A stretch of DNA of 64,000 bases from Agromyces badenianii (GCF_003070885.1 NZ_CP028913.1:682001-746000), one strand, 5' to 3'. Numbered from the stretch's first letter, positions 25,116-41,307 are shown. Notes: a model not told the origin generated them from the letters alone. Made by a program: numbers and translations.

Positions 25116-26324
25116 TCAGCTGGGTTGCATCGGCACCGGTTCGGTGTCGGGAATGGGGCTCGCGTCACGGCCGCGCAGGTCGGGGTGCCAGCGCCGGCCG
25201 ATCACCGGAACGATGAATCCGAAGAGGGCGAGCACCGCGGCGGCCCAGAACGCGCCCTGCGCGCCGTATCCGTCGATGAGGAAGCCTGCGAGCGCCGAGC
25301 CGAGCGCGGCGCCGATGAGCTGGCCCGTGCCCACCCAGCCGTACGCCTCGGCCGTGTCGGAGAACTTCACGCTCGCCGAGACGATCGCGAAGAGCACGGC
25401 GAGCGCCGGGGCGATGCCGATGCCCGCGATGAAGAGGGTGGCGGAGAGCCACCAGAAGTCCATGAGGCCGGCCGCGAGCGCCGTGCCGGCGAACACGATG
25501 AACATGCGGCGCGCGGTCGACCATGGCCCGATCGGCACGTGTCCGAGGAAGAGGCCGCCCGCGAGCGATCCCACCGAGAAGATCGCGAGCACGATGCCGG
25601 CCTCGGCCCCGTCGTGCCCGAACACGGCGACGACGCCCGCCTCGATCGCGGCGCACGCGCCGATCAGCAGGAAGCCGACGATGGTCGCGAGCAGCACCGG
25701 CGGCCGGCCGAGCACGACGCCGAGCCGTCGCTTCGACCGCGGGATGCGGACGCGCCCGAGCTCGGGCGAGGAGATGAACCAGATGCCGCCGATGACCATG
25801 AGCACGGCGGCGAGGAGGATCGCCCAGACGGTGCCGATCTGCGTCGCGACGAAGGTCGTGACGACGGGGCCGACGACCCAGATGATCTCCTGCGCCGAGG
25901 CGTCGAGCGAGAAGAGCGGGGTGAGCTGGCGCGAGTTCACCATCTTCGGATAGATCGTGCGCACGGCCGGCTGCACCGGCGGGGTCGAGAGTCCGGCGAC
26001 GAGCCCGATCACCATGTAGAGGGGAACGGTCAGCGGCAGCACCGCGATCGCCACGATCGCCGCGACGCAGACGACGAGCGTCGTGATGAGCACGGGGCGC
26101 ATGCCGAAGCGCCCCATGAGCCGGCTCGTCAAGGGGCCGGCGACGGCCTGGCCGATCGAGGTGGCCGCCAGCACGAGCCCCGCCGAACCGTATGAGCCCG
26201 TCTGCTGCTCGACGTGCAGCAGGAACGCGAGCGAGAGCATTCCCGAGGGGAACCGTGCCGTCAGTTGCGCGGCGATGATACGGGCGACGCCAGAGGTCTT
26301 GAGCAGATCGGAGTAGCTTGCCAC
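25116..26324 (-). CDS. MFS transporter
   Basis: The 402 aa permease has about 12 hydrophobic helices. The loop after TM2 reads SRLMGRFGMRPVLITTLV, a variant of the MFS loop 2-3 motif, and AEAYGWVGTGQLIGAALGSALAGF lies near TM10-11. It looks like the YfcJ/arabinose-efflux-like group of uncharacterised exporters. It begins 7 bp after the hrpA stop, so it may be the downstream gene of a two-gene unit with hrpA. The substrate is unknown. Confidence 0.85.
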   Translation of the reverse strand: MASYSDLLKTSGVARIIAAQLTARFPSGMLSLAFLLHVEQQTGSYGSAGLVLAATSIGQAVAGPLTSRLMGRFGMRPVLITTLVVCVAAIVAIAVLPLTVPLYMVIGLVAGLSTPPVQPAVRTIYPKMVNSRQLTPLFSLDASAQEIIWVVGPVVTTFVATQIGTVWAILLAAVLMVIGGIWFISSPELGRVRIPRSKRRLGVVLGRPPVLLATIVGFLLIGACAAIEAGVVAVFGHDGAEAGIVLAIFSVGSLAGGLFLGHVPIGPWSTARRMFIVFAGTALAAGLMDFWWLSATLFIAGIGIAPALAVLFAIVSASVKFSDTAEAYGWVGTGQLIGAALGSALAGFLIDGYGAQGAFWAAAVLALFGFIVPVIGRRWHPDLRGRDASPIPDTEPVPMQPS

Positions 26325-26331
26325 GGTGGGT

Positions 26332-29300
26332 TCAGCCTATCGAGGCGGTCGGCTGCGCGAGAAGCTTCGTGATGCGCTGCAGCGACACGCTCTCTGCGGC
26401 GCGCAGCTCTTGGGCGAAGAGGCTGATGCGCAGCTCCTCGATCAGCCAGCGCGCGCGAACGAGGTTCGCCGGGGCATCCGGTGCCAGCGGAATCGTGCCG
26501 CCCGCATCGGCGAACCGCGAGAGCGCCGTCTGCACCTCGTTCATCCACACCCGGTCGCGCCCCGGGTTGTCGACGAGCTTGCCCACGCGCATTGTGACGC
26601 CCTCGAGGTAGCGCGGCACGTGCCGCAGTCGCTCGAGGCCGGTTCGCGAGACGAAGCCGGGGAAGACGAGCCCGGCGATCTGCTCCTTCGCGTCGCTGAG
26701 CGCGGGCAGCAGGGCCATGCTCGTCGCCGACTTGACCGCCTTCTCTGCCGCCCGCAACGCGGTGAGCGTGCGGGCCACGAGGCCGACGGTCTCGAACATC
26801 GTGTCCATCACGACGCCCGAGACACGGTCGCGAACGGTGTCGAACTCCAGCTTCGTGAAGAGCATGCCGTCGGCGGCGACGCGGTAGAGCACGTCGTTGA
26901 TGCAGGCCACCAGGCAGTCGGCGAAGAGAGCCGTCGTGCTCGGGTACGGGCTCGTCGCGAGGATGAGCTTCTCATTGCCGGTCAGGTGCTGCTGCACGTA
27001 GTTGACGGGCGAGGGCGTTGCGAGCATGAGCAGGCGACGGATGCCCCCGGGCATCGCCCGCGCCTGCTCCTCGGGGGTCGCGAGCAGCCTGATGCTCACG
27101 GCCGTGCCGTCGTCGATGAGCGCGGGGTAGGCGCGCACCCGGTTGCCGCCGACGGTCGTGTCGACGAAGCGCGGCAGCTCGGCGAAGTCCCAGCTCGTGA
27201 GCCCGCTGCGCTCGATGCCGGCCCCTGGGCGTTCGCCCGACGCGGCGACCGCGCCGGGGGTGGGAGCTCCCGCGGCGTCGACCGACCGCGGGCCGCGGGG
27301 TCCGCGCTCGCCGCGGGCGGGCTTCGCGAAGGTGTCGGCGACGGCGTCGCGCGCCCGATCGGCGAGCTGTGCCTGCAGCGACCGCAGGTCCTTGCCCACC
27401 GCGAGCTGCTTGCCGCGGCCGTCGACGACACGGAACGACATCTGCAGGTGCGGCGGGATCCGATCCATCGCGAAGTCGGCGCCCGTCACGGGGGTGTGCG
27501 TCAGGCGCTTGATGACGGCGGCGACCTCGTCGGCGAACGACGCTCCCGCCGGGGCATCCGACTCGCCCAGCTCGGCCACGATCTTCGCGGCCCAGTCCGC
27601 CGCGGGAACGACGTTACGCCGGATCACCTTCGGCAGGGCCTTGATCATCGCGGTGACGAGTTCGGTGCGCAGGCCCGGCACCTGCCGGTCGAACCCCTCC
27701 GGGCGGAGCCGCGCGAGCAGCACGAGCGGCACCTGCACCGTGACGCCGTCGTCGGCTGCGCCGGGCTCGAAGCGGTAGCGCAGCGCGAGCGTCTGGTCGT
27801 CCTGCTGCCAGCTCGGCGGGAAGGCGTCCTCGTCGATCCCGGGGGCGTCCTCGGGACTGAGCGCCTCGGCGGTCATCGTGAGCAGTTCGGGCGACTGCTG
27901 CTTCGTCGCCCGCCACCAGGTCTCGAAGAGCCGGGTCGAGGTGACGTCGGCCGGGATGCGCGCATCGTAGAACTCGAAGACGGCCTCGTCGTCGAAGAGG
28001 ATGTCGCGTCGCCGGCTCCGCTCCTCGACCGCCTCGAGCTCGGCGCGGAGCGCGCGGTTCCTGCGGTCGAAGTCGAAGAGCCGGTCGCGGCGGATGTCGT
28101 TCGGCCAGTCGCCGTCGACGAGCGCGTGCCGGATGAAGAGCTCGCGGGCGTACGCCTGGTCGATGCGGGCGAGCTGGATGCGCCGACGGGCGACGATCGG
28201 CACGCCGTAGAGCGTGACCTTCTCGTAGGCGACGGCGGAGCCCTGCCGCTTCTCCCAGTGGGGCTCGCTGTGGCTGCGCTTGACGAGGGATCCGGCGAGC
28301 GGTTCCGCCCAGGCCGGGTCGATCGCGGCGTTCATGCGGGCGAAGAGGCGACTCGTCTCGACGAGCTCGGCGCTCATGATCGCGTCGGGCTGCTTCTTCG
28401 CGAGCGCAGAGCCGGGGAAGATCAGGAATCGGGACTGCCGGGCGCCGAGGTACTCGCCCTTGGGCTTCCGGCCGCCGGATGCCCCGCTGCCGCCGCGTGC
28501 GGCCGGCTGTTGCGAGCTCGCCGGGGCGTCCTTCAGGCCGATGTGGCTGAGCAGGCCCGCGAGGAGCGATTTGTGGATGCGGTCGGCATCGGGCGCGGTC
28601 CCGCCGCCGGGCGCCTGGTCGTCGACCGTGAGGCCGAGCGGCCGCGCCATCTGCCGCAGCTGGCGGTACACGTCGTTCCACTCGCGCACGCGCAGGTAGT
28701 TCAGGAACTCGTTCTTGCACATGCGCCGGAATGCGCTCGAGCCGAGTTCGCGCTGCTGCGTCTCGAGGTGGTTCCAGAGGTTCAGGAGCGTGATGAAGTC
28801 GCTCGTCGGGTCGACGAAACGGGCATGCCGCTCGTCGGCCTGCTGGCGTCGCTCGAGCGGTCGCTCGCGCGGATCCTGGATCGTGAGCCCCGCGACGATC
28901 GCGAGCACCTCCCGGCTGACGCCGTGCTGCTTCGACTCGACGACCATGCGGCCGAATCGGGGTTCGATCGGCAGTTTCGCGAGCGCCCGCCCGACTCTCG
29001 TCAAGCGGTTGCCGGCTGCTGCGCCCGCAGCAGCGTCGACGGCGCCGAGTTCGCGCAGCAGCTCGACGCCGTCCTTCACGCCGCGCGCGTCAGGCGGCGT
29101 GAGGAACGGGAACGCCTCGATGTCGCCGAGACCGAGGGAGATCATCTGCAGGATGACGGCGGCGAGGTTGGTGCGCAGCACCTCGGGCTCGGTGAACTCG
29201 GGGCGCCGGGCGAAGTCGTCTTCGGAGTAGAGGCGGATCGCGATGCCGTCGCTCGTGCGGCCCGAGCGACCGGAGCGCTGGTTCGCCGAGGCCTGCGAGA

Positions 29301-30348
29301 TCGCCTCGATCGGCAGCCGCTGCACCTTCGATCGCACCGAGTAGCGGCTGATGCGCGCGGTGCCCGCATCGATCACGTACTTGATGCCCGGCACCGTGAG
29401 GCTCGTCTCGGCGACGTTCGTCGCGAGCACGACGCGGCGGCGCACGCCGGCCACCTTCGACGGCTGGAACACCCGGTGCTGATCGGCTGCCGAGAGGCGG
29501 CCGTAGAGGGGCAGCACCTCGGTGACGGATGCCCCGCGGCCGGCGTAGTGGCCGCGCACCGCCTCTTCGGCGTCGCGGATCTCGTTCTCGCCCGAGAGGA
29601 AGACGAGCACGTCGCCGCGGGACTCGCGGTCGAGTTCGTCGAGCGCCTCGATGATGCCCTGCAGGTAGTCCTTGTCGTCGGCCGCGGCCCGGCCGCCCGC
29701 GGCCGATCCGGTCGGCTCATCTGGATCGTCGCTCGCCGATTCCTCCGCGACGAGCGGTCGGTACCGGATCTCGACCGGGTAGGTGCGCCCCGAGACCTCG
29801 ATGATCGGGGCCGGCGCGCCGGTGGCATCCGCGAAGTGCCGCGCGAAGCTCTCGGGGTCGATCGTCGCACTCGTGACGATGACCTTGAGGTCGGGGCGCT
29901 TCGGCAGCAGCTGCTTGAGGTAGCCGAGGAGGAAGTCGATGTTGAGGCTGCGTTCGTGCGCCTCGTCGATGATGATCGTGTCGTACCGACGCAGCATCCG
30001 GTCGTGGTGCATCTCGTTCAGCAGGATGCCGTCGGTCATCAGCTTGATGCGCGTCGACGCCGTGGCCTTGTCGGTGAAGCGCACCTGGTAGCCGACGAGC
30101 CCGCCGACCTCCTCGCCGAGTTCCTCGGCGATGCGCTCGGCGATCGTGCGTGCGGCGAGCCGCCGCGGCTGGGTGTGGCCGATGGACTCCCGGCCGAGCT
30201 CGAGGCAGATCTTCGGCAGCTGCGTGGTCTTGCCGGAGCCCGTCGCCCCGGCGACGATCACGACCTGGTTCTCGCGGATGGCGCGCGCGATCTCCTCTCG
30301 CTGCCGGGAGACCGGCAGCTCGGCGGGGTAGGTGATCGCGTCAGGCAC
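26332..30348 (-). CDS. hrpA: ATP-dependent RNA helicase HrpA (DEAH box)
   Basis: The 1338 aa protein matches the full HrpA length. The helicase core holds motif I GATGSGKTTQLPK, motif II DEAHERSLNID, motif III TSATID and motif VI QRSGRSGRTSDG. Helicase-associated and OB-fold regions follow, then the long HrpA-specific C-terminal DUF3418-type domain (about 740-1330). HrpA in bacteria rescues stalled or collided ribosomes and affects mRNA processing. The GTG at 30348 has GGAGG close upstream. A 1385-codon open frame on the opposite strand is only a GC-skew shadow. Confidence 0.95.
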   Translation of the reverse strand: MPDAITYPAELPVSRQREEIARAIRENQVVIVAGATGSGKTTQLPKICLELGRESIGHTQPRRLAARTIAERIAEELGEEVGGLVGYQVRFTDKATASTRIKLMTDGILLNEMHHDRMLRRYDTIIIDEAHERSLNIDFLLGYLKQLLPKRPDLKVIVTSATIDPESFARHFADATGAPAPIIEVSGRTYPVEIRYRPLVAEESASDDPDEPTGSAAGGRAAADDKDYLQGIIEALDELDRESRGDVLVFLSGENEIRDAEEAVRGHYAGRGASVTEVLPLYGRLSAADQHRVFQPSKVAGVRRRVVLATNVAETSLTVPGIKYVIDAGTARISRYSVRSKVQRLPIEAISQASANQRSGRSGRTSDGIAIRLYSEDDFARRPEFTEPEVLRTNLAAVILQMISLGLGDIEAFPFLTPPDARGVKDGVELLRELGAVDAAAGAAAGNRLTRVGRALAKLPIEPRFGRMVVESKQHGVSREVLAIVAGLTIQDPRERPLERRQQADERHARFVDPTSDFITLLNLWNHLETQQRELGSSAFRRMCKNEFLNYLRVREWNDVYRQLRQMARPLGLTVDDQAPGGGTAPDADRIHKSLLAGLLSHIGLKDAPASSQQPAARGGSGASGGRKPKGEYLGARQSRFLIFPGSALAKKQPDAIMSAELVETSRLFARMNAAIDPAWAEPLAGSLVKRSHSEPHWEKRQGSAVAYEKVTLYGVPIVARRRIQLARIDQAYARELFIRHALVDGDWPNDIRRDRLFDFDRRNRALRAELEAVEERSRRRDILFDDEAVFEFYDARIPADVTSTRLFETWWRATKQQSPELLTMTAEALSPEDAPGIDEDAFPPSWQQDDQTLALRYRFEPGAADDGVTVQVPLVLLARLRPEGFDRQVPGLRTELVTAMIKALPKVIRRNVVPAADWAAKIVAELGESDAPAGASFADEVAAVIKRLTHTPVTGADFAMDRIPPHLQMSFRVVDGRGKQLAVGKDLRSLQAQLADRARDAVADTFAKPARGERGPRGPRSVDAAGAPTPGAVAASGERPGAGIERSGLTSWDFAELPRFVDTTVGGNRVRAYPALIDDGTAVSIRLLATPEEQARAMPGGIRRLLMLATPSPVNYVQQHLTGNEKLILATSPYPSTTALFADCLVACINDVLYRVAADGMLFTKLEFDTVRDRVSGVVMDTMFETVGLVARTLTALRAAEKAVKSATSMALLPALSDAKEQIAGLVFPGFVSRTGLERLRHVPRYLEGVTMRVGKLVDNPGRDRVWMNEVQTALSRFADAGGTIPLAPDAPANLVRARWLIEELRISLFAQELRAAESVSLQRITKLLAQPTASIG

Positions 30349-30469
30349 AGCCCTCCATCGTATGCGCCGCGAGCCCGATCACGGGAGGGCTCTGCGTCCG
30401 CTCCGACATGTCGCGCCTCACGGCGTCACGCGACGACGACCGGCCGAAACCGGTGGATACGGTGTCGGT

Positions 30470-31258
30470 ATGAGCGAGAGTGACTTCGAGACCGAGTGGC
30501 GGCAGTGGCAAGAGACGCGTTGGCAGGCGGCGTCGGCGCCGCACGGCACGGCCGCCCTCCTGCACACCCACTGGCTCGCCGCGGAGGCGACCGAGTTCGA
30601 TGGCGCACCCGGTCGATGGCGGGCCGACGGCGCCCGGATCATCGGGGACTCGCTGCCCGATCGCGACACCGTGCACCTCGCCCCTGGTGAGGAGGTCGAG
30701 ATCGACGGCGTCCGCCTGCGCGGGTTGGATCGCGACGGTTCCCTCGCCCTTCGCGTGATCGATCCGGATGCCCCGAGCCGCGCGAGCCTCGCCGGCATCG
30801 AGGCCTACCCGCCCTCCCTCGACCGTGTCGTGAGCGGCCGGTTCACACCGGCCGCAGCCGGATCGACGCTCGACGTCACCTCCGTCGACGGACACGAGTC
30901 GAGCGCCGAGTTGGGCGGAACGATCGACCTCGAGATCGACGGCGTCGCGGTCGCCCTGACCGTCACTCGCGATGCGTTCGGCCTCTCGGCGGTGCTCGCA
31001 GATGCCACGAGCGGTGACGAGAGCTACCGATTCCGGTTCCTCCGAGTGCCGGAGCCCGATGCCGACGGCCTCGTCGCCGTCGACTTCAACCGCGCCTTCC
31101 TGCCTCCCTGCGCCTTTTCCGACCAGTACGTCTGCCCGTTGCCGCCCGTCGGCAACCGCTGGCCGGTCGCGCTGCGCGCGGGGGAGCGGCGCGCCACGCG
31201 GCATCCCGTGGCCGGTACCGGTGCTGGCGCCGACGAACTCGGCGAGAGCGCGGCATGA
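30470..31258 (+). CDS. DUF1684 domain protein
   Basis: The 262 aa soluble protein carries the characteristic C-terminal block VDFNRAFLPPCAFSDQYVCP, followed by LPPVGNRWPVALRAGERR. This identifies the DUF1684 family found in many bacteria and archaea. The Cys residues in that block (PPC and CPLPP) are conserved and could bind metal. The function is unknown. Divergent from hrpA with a 121-bp gap; the aldo/keto reductase follows 55 bp later. The Ala/Gly tail ends GESAA. Confidence 0.9.
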   Translation: MSESDFETEWRQWQETRWQAASAPHGTAALLHTHWLAAEATEFDGAPGRWRADGARIIGDSLPDRDTVHLAPGEEVEIDGVRLRGLDRDGSLALRVIDPDAPSRASLAGIEAYPPSLDRVVSGRFTPAAAGSTLDVTSVDGHESSAELGGTIDLEIDGVAVALTVTRDAFGLSAVLADATSGDESYRFRFLRVPEPDADGLVAVDFNRAFLPPCAFSDQYVCPLPPVGNRWPVALRAGERRATRHPVAGTGAGADELGESAA

Positions 31259-31310
31259 TTCGCGTGCAGCGAACGGTCTGCCGCAGCACGCGAACGACAT
31301 GGTGGGATGA

Positions 31311-32144
<834 letters not shown>

Positions 32145-32196
32145 GCCGACCGGATCCCCGTGTTTCGGCGCGACACGCCCGGGATGCACGGCTGAT

Positions 32197-32225
32197 TTGC
32201 CGGGGTGCGGGGATCCGCGTAAATT
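32197..32225 (+). promoter_or_regulatory. Candidate rrn promoter P1
   Basis: TTGCCG (32197-32202), a 17-bp spacer and TAAATT (32220-32225) give a near-consensus housekeeping promoter about 460 bp upstream of the 16S gene. Confidence 0.6.
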
Positions 32226-32321
32226 CTTACTCATCGCCACGGCGGTGCGGGAAGCGGCTGAGAGATCAGAGCTTCCCGGCCGAGACGGCGAGATTCTTAG
32301 CCAAATAGCCTCGAAGTCGCA

Positions 32322-32350
32322 TTGCGACTCGGTGATTTCAAGCCTAAGAT
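32322..32350 (+). promoter_or_regulatory. Candidate rrn promoter P2
   Basis: TTGCGA (32322-32327), a 17-bp spacer and TAAGAT (32345-32350) form a second well-spaced promoter 125 bp after P1. The rest of the 32145-32681 region is rRNA leader without a gene. Confidence 0.65.
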
Positions 32351-32513
32351 GAAACCCCCACTTCAGAACGAACATGACTCTCGGGTCGTGTTCTTGTTGT
32401 GTGAACGACAGCCGTGTGACACCGAGTGATCGGGTCCGGCGCAATGAAGTGGTACGGTAGGTAGGTTGCCCTGAGGGCAGGCCGCGAGGCTGAAACTCGG
32501 GTGCGTCCGTTCC

Positions 32514-32530
32514 TTGAGAACTCAACAGCG
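32514..32530 (+). promoter_or_regulatory. rRNA leader box (TTGAGAACT), antitermination/boxA-like
   Basis: TTGAGAACTCAACAGCG in the leader shares TTGAGAACT with the 16S-23S spacer (34518-34526). This element is widely conserved in actinobacterial rrn leaders and is thought to take part in antitermination or processing. The role is from family knowledge; the duplication is seen directly. Confidence 0.55.
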
Positions 32531-32681
32531 TGCACTATGTTCAATGCCAATTTTTGAACCCTGTCCTGGTCTTTTGGCCGGGTGGGATTCCTTTGATTGA
32601 TGGACAATTTGATTCTAAGTAGTCAGTTGTTTCTCTGTCAGTGATTGATACTCTCAATGCCTTCGGGTGTTGGAACCAGTT

Positions 32682-37786
<5,105 letters not shown>

Positions 37787-37996
37787 ACTACACTCACACG
37801 ATTTGAACTCATTCAAGTAAAGGCCGTGTGTGTGGCCCAAGATACGCTCGCGTCCACTCTGTGGTTCCCTTCAGACGGAAACCCAACACAACACAACACA
37901 GACACCTGTGCACCCCCAACCCGTGTGGTTGGTGGTGTCAGGCAACCGAGACCACACACCCACCCCACAACATGTGGCGGGCGAGGTGTGGCAAGA
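37787..37996 (+). other. 23S-5S spacer with 23S processing stem strand
   Basis: This 210-bp spacer carries GCTCGCGTCCACT (37846-37858), the partner of the pre-23S strand at 34531-34543, and an unusual CA-rich stretch (37890-37910). No gene is visible. Confidence 0.8.
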
Positions 37997-38116
37997 GTTT
38001 CGGCGGCCATAGCGCGAGGGAAACGCCCGGACACATTCCGAACCCGGAAGCTAAGACTCGCAGCGCCGATGGTACTGCAGGGGCGACCCTGTGGGAGAGT
38101 AGGACACCGCCGGACA
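37997..38116 (+). rRNA. 5S ribosomal RNA
   Basis: The region of about 118 nt has complementary ends (TTTCGGCGG / CCGCCGGA) and the conserved CCCGGACACATTCCGAACCC and GGTACTGCAGGGGCGACCCT blocks. It closes the rRNA operon. Confidence 0.95.
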
Positions 38117-38124
38117 TAAATTCG

Positions 38125-38160
38125 AAGAGAGCCGCCCAAGGTTGGGCGGCTCTCTTTGGT
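38125..38160 (+). terminator. Rho-independent terminator 1 after the rRNA operon
   Basis: AAGAGAGCCGCCC pairs fully with GGGCGGCTCTCTT around an AAGGTT loop, followed by TTTGGTTT. It lies 10 bp after the 5S gene. Confidence 0.93.
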
Positions 38161-38197
38161 TTAACGCTCCATTCCGATCGCAGAGCCGCAAGCCCTG

Positions 38198-38220
38198 AGC
38201 CGCCCCACGGGGCGGCTTTT
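38198..38220 (+). terminator. Rho-independent terminator 2
   Basis: AGCCGCCCC-AC-GGGGCGGCT followed by TTTT. A second hairpin 40 bp after the first makes a tandem stop before the next gene. Confidence 0.85.
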
Positions 38221-38263
38221 CGCGTTTCGGGAGGGGCGCGACGCGGCGAACTAGTCTGGGGAG

Positions 38264-40153
38264 ATGGCCAGCCGTCTCGCCGAAGCCGTGAGCCCGTATC
38301 TGCGCGCTCATGCGGGCAATCCGGTCGATTGGTACCCATGGGGCGAGGAGGCGTTCGCGGCGGCCCGCGAGCGCGATGTGCCAGTACTCATCTCGATCGG
38401 CTACGCCACGTGCCATTGGTGTCACGTCATGGCCCGCGAGAGTTTCAGCGACCCGGCGATCGCCCGCGTGCTGAACGAGGGCTTCGTCGCGATCAAGGTC
38501 GATCGCGAGGAGCACCCCGACGTCGACTCGAGCTACCTCGCAGCCGCCTCGGCGTTCACCCGTCAGCTGGGCTGGCCGCTGACCGTGTTCGCGACCTCCG
38601 ACGGCCGCACCTTCTATGCCGGCACCTACTTTCCTCCCCGAGAGATGCAGGGGATGCCCTCGTTCGGGCAGGTCCTGGCGGCGGTGACGGACGCCTGGCG
38701 AGAGCGCCGGGTGCAGCTCGACGAAACGGCCGATGCCGTCGCAGCAGCATTGGCCGCGGCATCCACCGCCCAGACCGCCGGTGCGTTGCCGAGCCGCGAA
38801 CAGTTGCATGGCGCCGTCGCCGAGCTCGCGGCCGAGGAGGATCGGCTGCACGGCGGTTTCGGGGGCGCGCCGAAGTTCCCGGTCGCGCCGGTGCTCGCCT
38901 TCCTCGTCGCAGCCGGCGAACCGGGGCGATCGCTCGCGGCGCGCACCATGCGACTCATGGGCGCCTCGCCGCTCCGCGACCCGGTGGACGGCGGGTTCTT
39001 CCGTTACGCGACGAAGGCGGACTGGAGCGACCCTCACTACGAGCGGATGCTGACCGACAACGCCCTGCTCCTCCGCGTCGCCGCAGAACTCGCACGGGCC
39101 GAACCCGCCGACACGGCAGCGGCGGCGATCTCCGACGGCGTTGCGAAGTTCCTCGTCGGGCGGATGCAACTGCCCGACGGCGGCTTCGCCAGCGCGCAGG
39201 ACTCGGAGAGCGACATCGACGGTGAGCGCAACGAAGGCGGGTACTACCGGCGGGATGCCGGGGCCCGCGTGTCACTCGATCCGCCCGCTCTCGATCAGAA
39301 GGTGCTCACGGGGTGGAACGGGCTCGCCATCGGGGCGTTGGCCAGACGCGGCTTCATCGACGGCGACGAGGTGTCGTTCGCTGCCGCGAGGCGGGCTGCC
39401 GAGCTGCTATTGGCCCAGCATGTGCGTTGCGACGGTTCGCTCGTGCGCGCGTCGCTCGGCGGGCGGGCCTCGGCGGCCGTCGCGACACTCGAGGACACCG
39501 GCATGTTCGCCGGAGGGCTGCTCGAGCTCGCCGCCGCGTCCGGCGAGTCGAAGTACGCCGTGGCGGCGCGTTCCCTCATCGATGCGGCGATGGCGGCATC
39601 GAGCGATGAGCCGGTTCCCTTCGCTGCGCCGGGCGGCGGTGATCCGGTGCTGCGTGCCAGCGGCCTCGAACTGCCCGACGACCCCGCAGAGGGTGCCACG
39701 CCGTCGGGCGTCACGGCGTGCGCGGATGCCGCCTGGCGGCTGTACCTGCTGGGGGCGGGCGAGGGGTACCGCACAGCCGCCGAGCAGGCGATGTCGTCGG
39801 TCGCCGGTCTCGCGCTGGCCAGGCCTCTCGCCTTCGGCGGGGCGCTCGAGCTGATGGCTCGGCTCGCCGCGCCCGTCGTGCAACTCGTCACCGTCATCGC
39901 GCGTCGCAGTGCACAGGGCGATTCGGATGACGCGGAGCCAGGTCTCATCGCGGCGACGCGTCTGCACGAGGCATCCCTCATCGCGGTCGTCGACGACCGG
40001 CAGGCCCAGGAGTTCGCCGATGCCGGATTCATGCTGTTCGAGGGGCGCACCACGCGCGCCGGCGCTGCGGCGGCCTATCGGTGCGAGGCGTTCGTCTGCG
40101 CGCTGCCCGTTCACGATGCCTCATCACTTCGTGCGCTCGGCGAGCAGGCGTGA
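38264..40153 (+). CDS. Thioredoxin-fold / glycosidase-like protein, YyaL (DUF255) family
   Basis: The 629 aa protein is of the YyaL/spermatogenesis-associated-20 family. The N-terminal thioredoxin-like domain holds the signature [20 protein letters not shown] and the motif [16 protein letters not shown]. The rest is an (alpha/alpha)6-barrel-like domain with [20 protein letters not shown] and [15 protein letters not shown]. The family is widespread but has no firm function. The ATG at 38264 is 45 bp after the second rrn terminator, so it needs its own promoter. A DUF3054 gene follows. Confidence 0.92.
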   Translation: MASRLAEAVSPYLRAHAGNPVDWYPWGEEAFAAARERDVPVLISIGYATCHWCHVMARESFSDPAIARVLNEGFVAIKVDREEHPDVDSSYLAAASAFTRQLGWPLTVFATSDGRTFYAGTYFPPREMQGMPSFGQVLAAVTDAWRERRVQLDETADAVAAALAAASTAQTAGALPSREQLHGAVAELAAEEDRLHGGFGGAPKFPVAPVLAFLVAAGEPGRSLAARTMRLMGASPLRDPVDGGFFRYATKADWSDPHYERMLTDNALLLRVAAELARAEPADTAAAAISDGVAKFLVGRMQLPDGGFASAQDSESDIDGERNEGGYYRRDAGARVSLDPPALDQKVLTGWNGLAIGALARRGFIDGDEVSFAAARRAAELLLAQHVRCDGSLVRASLGGRASAAVATLEDTGMFAGGLLELAAASGESKYAVAARSLIDAAMAASSDEPVPFAAPGGGDPVLRASGLELPDDPAEGATPSGVTACADAAWRLYLLGAGEGYRTAAEQAMSSVAGLALARPLAFGGALELMARLAAPVVQLVTVIARRSAQGDSDDAEPGLIAATRLHEASLIAVVDDRQAQEFADAGFMLFEGRTTRAGAAAAYRCEAFVCALPVHDASSLRALGEQA

Positions 40154-40207
40154 GCCCCGTCGGGCGTTCGATTCCGAGCTGCGCCGGCAGATCCGTACGA
40201 TGAGAGC

Positions 40208-40627
40208 ATGAGCGGTCGAGCACGAAGCGGAGCGGGCGTCGTCGCGACCGCGGCCATCCTCGACGCGGTGCTCGTGGTGCTCTTCGTCTCGATCGGCCGA
40301 CGAAGCCACGCCGAGGGACTGGACGTCGTGGGCATCGCCGGCACCGCATGGCCGTTCCTCATCGCACTCGCGGCGGGCTGGGCCGCGGCGCGCGCCTGGC
40401 GGCACCCACTCGACGTGTGGCCGAGCGGCGTCGTCGTGTGGGCGGTGACAGTGGCCGGCGGCATGCTGCTGCGGGTCGTGAGCGGCCAGGGCACGGCCTT
40501 CGCGTTCGTGGTGGTTGCGACGCTGACGCTCGCCGCGCTCCTTCTCGGCTGGCGACTCATCGCGCGGCTCGTGACGCGCCGTTCCCGTGCGCGCAGCGGC
40601 CACACGGCCGGGGCCGACTCGGCATGA
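40208..40627 (+). CDS. DUF3054 membrane protein
   Basis: The 139 aa protein has four hydrophobic helices. DAVLVVLFVSIGRRSHAEGL, AWPFLIALAAGWAAARAW and GMLLRVVSGQGTAFAFVVVA match the DUF3054 family, which is common in actinobacteria and of unknown function. A basic tail ends the protein. Its TGA overlaps the ATG of pnuC (ATGA), so the two are translationally coupled and may work together in the membrane. Confidence 0.88.
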   Translation: MSGRARSGAGVVATAAILDAVLVVLFVSIGRRSHAEGLDVVGIAGTAWPFLIALAAGWAAARAWRHPLDVWPSGVVVWAVTVAGGMLLRVVSGQGTAFAFVVVATLTLAALLLGWRLIARLVTRRSRARSGHTAGADSA

Positions 40628-41307
40628 ATCCGATCGAGTGGCTGTTCGACGCCCAGCTCGTGATCGGCGACCAGGTGATCCTGTGGCGCGAGATCGTCGG
40701 CAACCTCTTCGGACTCGCGAGCGCGCTCGGCGGACTGCGGCGCAAGGTCTGGGCGTGGCCCGTCGGCATCGTGGGCAATGCGCTGCTCTTCACGGTCTTC
40801 CTCGGAGCGGTCTTCGACACCCCGAACCCCGTGAACCTGCTCGGCCAGGCCGGGCGGCAGCTGATGTTCATCGGCGTCTCGATCTACGGCTGGGTGCGAT
40901 GGTCGCAGCACCGTCACGTGAGCTCGTCGGCGGTCGAACCGCGGTGGGCGAGCGCCCGGGCCCGCATCCTGCTCGGCGTCGCACTGCTCGGCGGCACGGT
41001 CGTCTTGACCCCCGTCTTCCGCGCTCTCGGCTCGTTCGAACCGGTGTGGGCCGACGCGTGGATCTTCATGGGCTCGTTGCTCGCCACCTGGGGCATGGCG
41101 AAGGGGTGGACCGAGTTCTGGCTCATCTGGGTCGCCGTCGACATCGTGGGGGTGCCGCTGCTCGTCAGCGCGGGCTACTACGCGTCTGCCCTGCTCTACG
41201 TCTTCTACGGCATCTTCACGATCTTCGGCTTCATCACCTGGATGCGCGTGCAACGTCTCACCAGCGAGACGGGACCCGATCGAGTACCGACCACACCGCC
41301 GAGCTGA
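40624..41307 (+). CDS. pnuC: PnuC-family nicotinamide riboside/mononucleotide transporter
   Basis: The 227 aa facilitator has seven hydrophobic helices. It shows IVGNLFGLASALGGLRRKVWAWPVGIVGN at the N-terminus and GRQLMFIGVSIYGWVRW and SALLYVFYGIFTIFGFITW later, typical of PnuC-type vitamin transporters. It takes up nicotinamide riboside for NAD salvage. The ATG at 40624 overlaps the DUF3054 stop. The last 50 bp overlap the end of a convergent small gene (41258). Confidence 0.9.
   Translation: MNPIEWLFDAQLVIGDQVILWREIVGNLFGLASALGGLRRKVWAWPVGIVGNALLFTVFLGAVFDTPNPVNLLGQAGRQLMFIGVSIYGWVRWSQHRHVSSSAVEPRWASARARILLGVALLGGTVVLTPVFRALGSFEPVWADAWIFMGSLLATWGMAKGWTEFWLIWVAVDIVGVPLLVSAGYYASALLYVFYGIFTIFGFITWMRVQRLTSETGPDRVPTTPPS

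Noticed and set aside
26326..30483. 1385-codon open frame opposite hrpA
   Set aside because: It is a shadow caused by high third-position GC in hrpA; the protein is Arg/Gly/Val-rich without any family motif.
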